NCBI RefSeq assembly: GCF_000686125.1
Contig: NZ_JMMA01000002.1
Location: forward strand, 2,666,001-2,730,000
From: Ruminococcus sp. NK3A76
Lineage (GTDB): Bacteria; Bacillota; Clostridia; Oscillospirales; Ruminococcaceae
Direction: 5' to 3'
Length of the DNA stretch: 64,000 nucleotides
Made by a program: the position numbers and the translations under genes. The notes beneath the pieces were generated by a model that saw only the letters and a program-made list of their open reading frames with translations, did no database searches and was not told the DNA's origin. Within the stretch, counting starts at the first letter, position 1. Each line of letters begins with the position of its first letter. Below, in pieces: positions 57,801 to 64,000 of the stretch.

Positions 57801-58762
57801 TCGATCTCGAGAGCACGGTCAAAGCGGATAAGCTCGCCTTCCTCAGCCATTATCTCGCCTGTAAGGGGGTTAACGACAGGTCTTGAAAGCACATGGCCTG
57901 CAAGACGTGCGCCTATGCCGAGCTTCTTGTTATACTTATATCTGCCGAAGCGTGAGAGGTCATATCTTCTTGCGTCGAAGAAGAGGTTGTTGAGGTGAGT
58001 TACAGCGCTCTCTACCGTAGGCGGCTCGCCGGGGCGGAGCTTTTTGTATACTTCAAGGAGAGCTTCCTCTCTGTTAGCTGTCTGATCCTTCTGGAGAATA
58101 GTCTCATGTATCCTGAGATCGGGGCCGAAGACCTCCTCTATCTCCTCATTTGTGCCATAGCCTATAGCACGGATAAATATAGTGAGCGGTATCTTCCTGT
58201 TCTTGTCTATCCTTACATAGACAACATCATTGGAATCCATCTCATATTCGAGCCATGCACCTCTGTTCGGGATAACAGTAGCCCTGAAAAGGTCCTTACC
58301 GGTCTTGTCCTTGTCAACTGCGTAGTAAACGCCCGGTGAACGAACGAGCTGAGATACGATAACACGCTCAGCGCCGTTTATTACGAACGTACCCGAATCT
58401 GTCATCATCGGGAAATCGCCCATAAACACCTCAGACTCCTTTATCTCGCCTGTCTCGGTGTTATTGAGTCTTGCAGTGACTCTCAGGGGGGCTGCATAGG
58501 TAACGTCTCTGTCCTTGCACTCAGCGACAGTGTATTTGGGCTTTTCATCAATGCGGTAGTCAACGAAGTTGAGCTCCAGGTTACCGTTATAATCGGTGAT
58601 GGTAGCTACATCTCTGAAAACCTCTCTCAAGCCCTCATCAAGAAACCACTTATACGAGTTCTTCTGCACCTCGATAAGGTTAGGCATCTCGAGGACCTCG
58701 TCTATCTTGGCAAAGCTCTTTCTCGTGTTTTTACCAAGCTTGACGTCCTTCACATTCAGCAT
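54887..58762 (-). CDS. rpoB: RNA polymerase subunit beta
   Basis: 1291 residues. Rifampicin pocket [19 protein letters not shown] is of the sensitive type, and [15 protein letters not shown] is present. After the conserved end ([20 protein letters not shown]) comes an acidic tail of about 75 residues with long Asp runs ([19 protein letters not shown]). It has its own promoter at 58871-58899. Ribosomal protein genes L10 and L7/L12, which usually precede rpoB, are not upstream here. Confidence 0.98.
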   Translation of the reverse strand: MLNVKDVKLGKNTRKSFAKIDEVLEMPNLIEVQKNSYKWFLDEGLREVFRDVATITDYNGNLELNFVDYRIDEKPKYTVAECKDRDVTYAAPLRVTARLNNTETGEIKESEVFMGDFPMMTDSGTFVINGAERVIVSQLVRSPGVYYAVDKDKTGKDLFRATVIPNRGAWLEYEMDSNDVVYVRIDKNRKIPLTIFIRAIGYGTNEEIEEVFGPDLRIHETILQKDQTANREEALLEVYKKLRPGEPPTVESAVTHLNNLFFDARRYDLSRFGRYKYNKKLGIGARLAGHVLSRPVVNPLTGEIMAEEGELIRFDRALEIEQAGVSEVYVKVEVKEYYTTPTGESGTRFEDKEVKIIGSGMVDIDGYVDFDCTPLGINEKVSFAVLKDILETSEDEEEIRENISARRDELIPKHITIDDIVATVSYFLNLCDGVGTIDDIDHLGNRRIRSVGELLQNQFRIGFTRMERVIRERMNTQSQDMEVITPTALINIRPITAAIKEFFGSSPLSQFMDQNNPLAELTHKRRLSALGPGGLSRDRASFEVRDVHYTHYGRMCPIETPEGPNIGLISYLASFARINEYGFIEAPYRKVDKETGVVTDEVVYMTADVEDNYMVAQANEPLTEDHKFARAKVNGRYRDQILEIEANKIDFMDVSPKMVVSVATACIPFLENDDANRALMGSNMQRQAVPLLKTESPIVGTGMEYKACLDSGVAVVSDAPGVVESVDADKIVVREDTGEQHTYQLTKFKRSNAGTCTNQRPIVSEGERITEHQIIGDGPATCDGELSLGKNSLIGFMTWEGYNYEDAVLLNENLVKQDRYTSIHIEEYEIEARDTKLGPEEITRDIPNVGEDALKDLDENGIIRIGAEVRSGDILVGKVTPKGETELTAEERLLRAIFGEKAREVRDNSLKVPHGEAGIIIDVKVFTRENCDELSPGVNKLVRCYIAQKRKISVGDKMAGRHGNKGVVSRILPQEDMPFLEDGTPLDIVLNPLGVPSRMNIGQVLEVHLGMACKALGIKIMTPVFDGAHEADIREAFRMAQKIHEEHKDDPFEIRTMGEIINTKALSYSEDGKFDVYDGRTGEKFDNKVTVGYMYYLKLHHLVDDKIHARSVGPYALVTQQPLGGKAQFGGQRFGEMEVWALEAYGAAYTLQEILTVKSDDTVGRVKTYEAIVKGQNIPKPCVPEAFRVLFKEMQSLGLDVAVLDQDGEEIDLKQTFDDDDDFVPASSQINDEDNYTMTNSGFGDGYVGEDENGELSSLDDYNDDSDEDDDYSYDDDDFADDGDFFGSDDE

Positions 58763-58870
58763 AGGCTTTTATCACTCCTTCTTAAAGTTGTAAGAGGCGA
58801 AAAAATTTGCATTTTCAGTCACTTTTTCCGACCCTTAAGCGTATAAAAATCCATTATGATACAGTATAAT

Positions 58871-58899
58871 ATTATACGCCTCAAACAAGGCCTTGTCAA
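58871..58899 (-). promoter_or_regulatory. rpoBC promoter
   Basis: Minus strand: TTGACA, 17-base spacer, TATAAT, with a leader of about 100 bases. Confidence 0.78.
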
Positions 58900-58928
58900 G
58901 CGTTTTTGCCTTACTATCCTCCCATAAA

Positions 58929-58963
58929 ACACAAAAACGGCGATTTGCACAACAAACCGCCGC
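58929..58963 (-). terminator. Terminator of the SH3-domain gene
   Basis: Minus strand: CGGCGGTTTG-TTGTG-CAAATCGCCG followed by TTTTTGTGTTTT. Confidence 0.75.
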
Positions 58964-59039
58964 CTCAAAGTCAAAAAGTTCTACTATGACAGAACTGTTA
59001 CCAAACAGTAAATTTTCATACCAAATATTATCGTGAAAC

Positions 59040-59417
59040 TTATTTGTTCCCCGACCCCGGACGGGTGCTTACGTTCGACACAGCAGGGCGTGAGCTTACA
59101 GAAGACGATGCCGGGCGTGAGCTTGTGTTTGATACCGCCGGGCGGCTTGAAATACCCGAAGAAGCTCTTGCCGGCCGGCCTGCGCTCGGTGCAGGGGTGA
59201 ATTTCACATAAGTGCTTACCACCCAGCCTTCCTTGCCCTCGAAGTCTATCCTGTACCAGAGCCTGGTGCTGTTTACCTCTTTTTTCGAGTCCACCACCGT
59301 TTTGGTTTCGTTTCTTTTAAGCGTGCCGAGCACACCCCAGCCCGTGCCTGCCCCACGTCTTACGTTGAGAAGGTCACAGGTGACCACGATAGTTCCGCCT
59401 GCGTGTTCACTTGCCAT
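59040..59417 (-). CDS. Bacterial SH3 domain protein with Ser/Arg/Pro repeat tail
   Basis: 125 residues. An SH3b domain covers about 8-73 (TCDLLNVRRGAGTGWGVLGTL, then LWYRIDFEGKEGWVVSTYVKF). The rest is a low-complexity tail of repeated SSRPA/SNV units (SRPAVSNTSSRPASSSVSSR). No signal peptide is visible, which is odd because SH3b domains usually bind cell wall. ATG follows AAGGAGGAATGTAAA. Monocistronic, with its own terminator. Confidence 0.8.
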   Translation of the reverse strand: MASEHAGGTIVVTCDLLNVRRGAGTGWGVLGTLKRNETKTVVDSKKEVNSTRLWYRIDFEGKEGWVVSTYVKFTPAPSAGRPARASSGISSRPAVSNTSSRPASSSVSSRPAVSNVSTRPGSGNK

Positions 59418-59551
59418 TTTACATTCCTCCTTGATATCATTATTAGGTTGCTATTATTATATCACATTCCTCAGGAATATTTGTGAACAATTAGTAAATC
59501 ATTCACTTATCGGGAACAGTTGGTTAATAATTCAGGCAGCAAGCACTATAA

Positions 59552-60170
59552 TAATGCATAATATAATGCATAATTAAGAATGCATAATGCATAATGAAGG
59601 TGCGGCGCTTGGTCAGTTAACAGGTAACAGGTAACAGGTAACAGTTGTGGTGTATTGTCTTTAAGCCAAAGGCTTAAAGGACGCAAGTTTCGCTTCGCAT
59701 AACTTGGCTTACGCCGACGAGATGCCCATTCGGGCGTGCAGACCTGACGGTATTGTTAAAACCGTAGGGCGACATTCCGAAGGGTCGAGGGGCGACCGGA
59801 AAGCCCCTCGTGTACCCCCGGAGGACGAAAGAGCTGCCTTGAAGGCAAGTTGACCCCACTATTTAGCTAAAAGGGTAGTTTCTCGCTATCATTACGCTAC
59901 AGGTAGGGGGGCTTTCGAGCTGTCGCAGACAGCTCATGCGCCACCCCTGCGTCAGCGAAGCTGCCGCCACCCCCTTCGGACTTGCCGTTCACTCAATTAT
60001 TCACTATTCATTCTTCACTATTCACTATTCACTATTCACTAAGCGCAGCGTTTCCGCCCGATATGGGGCTCGTCTGCTTGCGCAGACAGCCAAGTTTCGC
60101 AAAGCGAAACTTGCAATAAGCAGCGCAGCCGCACCTCACCTGTTACCTGTTACCTGTGACCTGTTACCTG
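59552..60170. repeat. Composite intergenic repeat block 13
   Basis: GCATAAT units, a TAACAGG arm, a large hairpin around CTTTAAGCCAAAGGCTTAAAG, GCCCATTCGGGC, inverted-repeat core (about 59777-59987) with the GAGCTGTCGCAGACAGCTC variant on its right side, TTCACTA units, a hairpin with TCTGCTTGCGCAGA and CAAGTTTCGCAAAGCGAAAC, and a TAACAGG arm ending at the secDF terminator. No gene in about 790 bases. Confidence 0.84.
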
Positions 60171-60206
60171 AAAAAAAGCCCCGACTAAGCGTCAGGGCTT
60201 TGAAAT
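60171..60206 (-). terminator. secDF terminator
   Basis: Minus strand: AAAGCCCTGACGC-TTA-GTCGGGGCTTT followed by TTTTC. Confidence 0.82.
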
Positions 60207-60211
60207 ATCAA

Positions 60212-62575
60212 TTATTTCTTTTTCTTGCCTGTGTAGCCTGCCTTCTTGGCGGCCTTGGACTTGTGATCCTGCCATGCTACCCAAAGGGTCGGAGCTATGC
60301 AGTTTGAAGAATATACACCGGCTATCATGCCGATTATCAGCGGGAATGCAAAGCTGATTATCGAGCTTACACCGTATACTGTGCAGACTATGCATACTGT
60401 TGCCATAGCCATAACTGTTGTAACGGTGGTGTTTATGGATCTGCCGAGAGTCTGTGTAATAGACATATTGACCATTTCGTCAAGCGAGTACTTGTTGCCG
60501 TAAAGCCTTCTGTTCTCACGGATACGGTCGTAGATGATGATAGTCGCATTGATAGAGTAACCGAGAATGGTGAGCAGAACTGCCATGAAGTTTGCGTTTA
60601 TGTCGAAGCGGCATATAGCAAAGCAGCCGTAGACCATTATCATATCGTGAATAAGCGCTACTACCGAGAATACACCGGCAGAAAGACCGCCTATCTTTCT
60701 GAATCTGAATGCGATGTAGATTATCGTGATGACTGCCGCAGCCGCTACCGCAACAAGACACTTGAAGAAGAATTCCATACCGTTTGAAGCGGAAACGTCA
60801 GAGGATTCCAGAAGCTCTATCTCGTTGTCCGGGAACTTTTCCTTCAAAGCTGCTGCAAGGGTCGCCTGCTTGTCGTCGCTTATGCCTTCCTTTGATGAGA
60901 AGGAGAGCTTGATAGTTGTATCGTCAGACGAGAAGTTAGTACCCTTTGTTACTATAACGTCCTCGCTGATCGAATCCTTGACAGTCTTTTCAACGTCGCT
61001 CGTTTCAATGCTGCCAGTGTAGGTGTAGGATATGATAGTACCGCCCTTGAACTCGATAGCCACGCTAAGGCCGAACACTGCCGTAACTATGCCGAATGCC
61101 ACGAAGAGTGCAACAGATGCAGCGTAGAACTTCTTCTTGTTGCCCACAACGTTGAGCCTCTTAGCCTTAGCAGCCTCGTACTTCTCCTTAGCTGTCTCAT
61201 CATCGTCAGCAAAGCCGCCGTAGAGAGTTCTCTTCTTGAAGCACTTGAACTGTGCGAGCGAGGAGAGCATAAGGCGTGAGCAGAAGATACCGAACACGAA
61301 GTTTAATATGATACCCACAAGCAGCGTATAGCCGAGCGAGTAGATAGTACCTGCTGTAGCTGCGCCGAATGCGAAGAATATAGGCTTTAAGAATGTAGCG
61401 AAGATGCCGTCTGTCGGGCCGAATGCGCCCATGAGGATTATTGCTACGAATACGACTGTGATGTTACCGTCGAATACTGCGCTCCATGCTCTCTTGTAGC
61501 CGAGCTCTATAGCGCCGTTAAGCGTCTTGCCCGAGCGGAGCTCTTCCTTGATACGCTCTGCCGTGATAACATTGGCGTCAACGCCCATACCGATAGCAAG
61601 TATGATACCGGCGATACCCGGAATGGTGAGCGTGAAGCTCTCGATATTCCCGAAGAAGCCGGATATGCAGGCGATAGTGCCTACCACCTGGCCGAACAGT
61701 GCGAGCGAAGCCACAAAGCCCGGGAGCTTATAAACGAGAGTCATATAAAGAGCTATCATGATGAATGCGATAGCGCCTGCTATTATCATAGCTGTTCTTG
61801 CGCCCTCACCGAGGGTAGCAGAGATGATGTTCGTGCTCGTTGTTTCGAGCTTAAAAGGCAGTGAGCCTGCGTTTATCTTATCAGCAAGAGCCTTGGCGGA
61901 ATCGTATGTGAAGTCGCCCTCTATCTGGCACTTGCCGTCTGTGATAGCTGAGTTTACCTTAGGAGCAGATATGCACTTATCGTCCATCCAGATAGATATC
62001 GGGCTGCCGATAAGCTCTGCCGTAGCCGAAGCGAATGCCTTTGAGCCGTCGGAATCGAATTCAAGGCTTACAACGTATGTTGTCTCGCCTGACTCCTTGT
62101 CCTGATAAGGAACAGCCTCGGCAGACTGTACGCTCGTACCTGTGAGTATCTCCTCACCTGTCGCCTCGCTGCCCTTTCTGAATGTCAGAAGTGCAGTCTC
62201 GCCGAGCTCTGATACAGCCTCCTCAGGGTCAAAGCTCTCCTCGCCTGCCTGCCACGGGAACGACACCATTACACGCTTTTTGTTGTAATCGGCATAAACG
62301 TCCGAGTCAGTGATATTGAGCGAGACAAGTCTCTGCTCGATAACGGCCTTTGCCGCATCTATCTCTTTCTCGCTCGCATCGTAATCATCTGCGGGCTCGA
62401 ATGTGGCATTGACACCGCCCTGGATATCTATACCCCATCTTATCTCATCAACGCCCTTGATATAGGTCGTCTTGATATCGCCGTACTGAGTGCCTATACC
62501 TGCATATGTCAGATAAGCAAACGCAGCGATACAAAGCAGAACTATAAAAAAGACCGGCTTCTTACCTCGTTTCAC
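60212..62575 (-). CDS. secDF: Protein translocase SecDF (fused)
   Basis: 787 residues with about twelve membrane segments. The SecD half includes EIRWGIDIQGGVNATFEPAD, a large P1 domain, and GIAGIILAIGMGVDANVI. The SecF half includes GLSVAIEFKGGTIISYTY and GYSINATIIIYDRIRENRR. SecDF uses the proton gradient to pull exported proteins through SecYEG. A hydrophilic linker of about 40 residues joins the halves. Driven by its own promoter (62642-62670). Confidence 0.96.
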   Translation of the reverse strand: MKRGKKPVFFIVLLCIAAFAYLTYAGIGTQYGDIKTTYIKGVDEIRWGIDIQGGVNATFEPADDYDASEKEIDAAKAVIEQRLVSLNITDSDVYADYNKKRVMVSFPWQAGEESFDPEEAVSELGETALLTFRKGSEATGEEILTGTSVQSAEAVPYQDKESGETTYVVSLEFDSDGSKAFASATAELIGSPISIWMDDKCISAPKVNSAITDGKCQIEGDFTYDSAKALADKINAGSLPFKLETTSTNIISATLGEGARTAMIIAGAIAFIMIALYMTLVYKLPGFVASLALFGQVVGTIACISGFFGNIESFTLTIPGIAGIILAIGMGVDANVITAERIKEELRSGKTLNGAIELGYKRAWSAVFDGNITVVFVAIILMGAFGPTDGIFATFLKPIFFAFGAATAGTIYSLGYTLLVGIILNFVFGIFCSRLMLSSLAQFKCFKKRTLYGGFADDDETAKEKYEAAKAKRLNVVGNKKKFYAASVALFVAFGIVTAVFGLSVAIEFKGGTIISYTYTGSIETSDVEKTVKDSISEDVIVTKGTNFSSDDTTIKLSFSSKEGISDDKQATLAAALKEKFPDNEIELLESSDVSASNGMEFFFKCLVAVAAAAVITIIYIAFRFRKIGGLSAGVFSVVALIHDMIMVYGCFAICRFDINANFMAVLLTILGYSINATIIIYDRIRENRRLYGNKYSLDEMVNMSITQTLGRSINTTVTTVMAMATVCIVCTVYGVSSIISFAFPLIIGMIAGVYSSNCIAPTLWVAWQDHKSKAAKKAGYTGKKKK

Positions 62576-62641
62576 TAAAAATCCTCCCTCATTCTATGAG
62601 TAAATATTATTTATATGTTAAAAAAACACATTCACCTATAA

Positions 62642-62670
62642 ATTATACATTCATTTTCTTATTTTGTCAA
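62642..62670 (-). promoter_or_regulatory. secDF promoter
   Basis: Minus strand: TTGACA, 17-base spacer, TATAAT. Confidence 0.78.
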
Positions 62671-62828
62671 GTACCGCCGAGAAATTTAGGCTATTTTTAC
62701 TCAAAAAAGCCTTATAGTACAAAAAATCAGGCTGTTATCTCCTGTTTTATTGTTGATTTTCCCGTTGACAAACCAGCCCCGAGCGGGTATAATTATAATA
62801 ATAGTATAATCGTTTACAGGCAGCGTTA

Positions 62829-63279
62829 AGAATGCATAATTGAGGTGTGCGGCTCACGCCGATTATTGCAAGTTTCGCTTTGCGAAACTTGGCTGTCTGC
62901 GCAAGCAGACGAGCGCCATATCGGCCGTTTCTGTCCGACAGTATAGCGTAGGGCGGCATTCCGAAGGGTCGAGGTGGCGCATGAGCCGACAAAGCCGGCT
63001 CGAAAGCCCCTCGGTCTACCCCCTGAGGACGAGAAAGCCACCTTGAAGGAAAGCGCTCCCACAAAATAGCTAAAAGGGTAGTCTCTCGCTATCCTTACGC
63101 TACGGATAGGGGGGCTTTCGAGCTGTCGCAGACAGCTCATGCGCCACCCCTGCGTCAGCGAAGCTGCCGCTCACCCCCTTCGGACTGACCTTTCCTCGGT
63201 CACATATTGCCCGAATGGGCATCTCGTCGGCGTAAGCCGACACCACAACTGTTACCTGTTACCTGTTAACTGTTAACTG
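62829..63279. repeat. Composite intergenic repeat block 14
   Basis: One GCATAAT unit, hairpins CAAGTTTCGCTTTGCGAAAC and GTCTGCGCAAGCAGAC, inverted-repeat core (about 62960-63184) in which both arms carry the hairpin-loop variants (GAGCCGACAAAGCCGGCTC on the left, GAGCTGTCGCAGACAGCTC on the right), GCCCGAATGGGC, GTCGGCGTAAGCCGAC and a TAACAGG arm. No gene. Confidence 0.84.
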
Positions 63280-63311
63280 ACTAAACGACCAACGCAAAAA
63301 AGGAGTAATTT

Positions 63312-64000
63312 ATGGACGACGTCTTGCGGCGATGTATTTCCGGGAGCTCGGCTCTCGTGCTTATAATGCTTTTGTTCCTGTTCACGGCGATAGAGAGCAG
63401 TATCCTCGATTGCAGCGAGAACAAGCTGCGCTCTCTCCTGTCCGAGAGCAAGAACAGACGGGCTGAAAGGCTGCTGCGCCTTAAGGACAGGCGGCAGGCA
63501 GTAAAGGTCACAGGCATCGTGGAAAGATGCCTGCTCACGGCGGCTGTGTGCTTTATGTGCGAGTGGGGCTTTTCATCTGAGCTGCGCTCGGTCATAACAG
63601 GTGCGCTCGGCGAGGCTGCAAGGGCAGTCGCTTATGTGATACTCCTGCTCATTCTTGTGTTGATAATACCAACTGCTATAAATACCCCCAGGCGGCTCTC
63701 GGGCTATGAGGTCATAGGCGAGCGGCTCGCACTCAGGTTCTGTGGGCTCTACAGCCTGCTGATGACGCTTTTTTGGCCTGTTACGGCGATAGTTGACGGC
63801 ATAAGCGGCTTTGTGCTGCGCAGGTCGGGCGTTGAGGACACTACAGGCGACGAGCCGGTGAGCGAGGAGGATATCCTCATGCTCGTTGACGCTGTAAACG
63901 ACTCGGGCGATATCGACGAGAACCAGGCCGAGATGATAACCAACATCTTCGAGTTCGACGACCTTGAAGCCAAGGACGTTATGACCCACAGGATAGACAT
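63312..64000 (+). CDS. CBS-domain membrane protein, HlyC/CorC (CNNM) family, cut by the window end
   Basis: 229 residues are visible from ATG at 63312, which follows AAAAAAGGAGTAATTT. About four hydrophobic segments (for example SSALVLIMLLFLFTAIESS at 12-30 and AVAYVILLLILVLIIPTA near 105-122) precede the conserved cytoplasmic start EEDILMLVDAVNDSGDIDENQAEMI and DVMTHRIDI, which leads into the CBS pair beyond the window. Family members are linked to divalent cation transport. No stop is reached, so the gene continues past 64000. Confidence 0.88.
   Translation, partial: MDDVLRRCISGSSALVLIMLLFLFTAIESSILDCSENKLRSLLSESKNRRAERLLRLKDRRQAVKVTGIVERCLLTAAVCFMCEWGFSSELRSVITGALGEAARAVAYVILLLILVLIIPTAINTPRRLSGYEVIGERLALRFCGLYSLLMTLFWPVTAIVDGISGFVLRRSGVEDTTGDEPVSEEDILMLVDAVNDSGDIDENQAEMITNIFEFDDLEAKDVMTHRID

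Overview
The window looks like chromosome from a low-to-mid GC Gram-positive of the class Clostridia, most likely Ruminococcus or a close relative in the Oscillospiraceae. The evidence is the Firmicutes-type gene order (SRP RNA-dnaX-ybaB-recR; rpoB-rpoC followed by rpsL-rpsG-fusA-tuf), DnaD and DnaC/DnaI-type replication proteins, a fused SecDF, near-consensus TTGACA-17-TATAAT promoters, GGAGG ribosome sites with frequent TTG/GTG starts, and BspA-like surface repeats. The genus is an inference.

Layout. 1-84 is the tip of an IS3-family element. 222-5706 (minus) is a MoxR-DUF58-transglutaminase operon broken by two repeat insertions, one of which carries a four-helix-bundle (S23/Avd-like) gene between 31-bp perfect inverted repeats. 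5898-7963 holds two lipoproteins and a peroxiredoxin. 8380-9662 is a complete IS3-family element. 9844-15340 is a decayed accessory area: a frameshifted serine recombinase, a 1028-residue surface protein, a possible FtsK/SpoIIIE relic and a small orphan ORF. 15289-18897 is dnaD-dnaC-DUF3795-rlmD. 19058-21785 is a second IS3 copy with an IS256-family element nested inside it (8-bp target duplication visible). 22257-26722 holds a Na+/H+ antiporter and a pqqD-like/ABC exporter/traX operon. 27270-28139 is a DUF6291 protein. 28754-33685 is an operon of two dynamin-like GTPases around an M48-like protein that has lost its zinc motif. 34250-34336 is tRNA-Leu(CAA), then upp. On the plus strand, 35778-42897 holds a CheY/CheX-like pair, SRP RNA, dnaX, ybaB, recR, a membrane protein, tadA and a toxin-antitoxin pair. 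43019-58762 (minus) holds tuf, fusA, rpsG, rpsL, an ECF sigma/anti-sigma pair, rpoC and rpoB. 59040-62575 holds an SH3 protein and secDF. The window ends inside a CBS-domain membrane protein gene.

The most striking thing is between the genes. Many intergenic gaps hold a composite repeat block (at least 14 in 64 kb) built from interchangeable modules: TAACAGG heptamer arms, TTCACTA and GCATAAT tandem repeats, small GC-rich palindromes, and a roughly 185-bp inverted-repeat core. The outer arms repeatedly abut a T-tract, usually that of an intrinsic terminator. One such block carries the four-helix-bundle gene, and this suggests, as inference only, that this gene belongs to the machinery that spreads the family. 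The IS3 copies landed inside these blocks at nearly the same short sequence. The dynamin/pseudo-M48 operon is the best candidate for an undescribed protein system.
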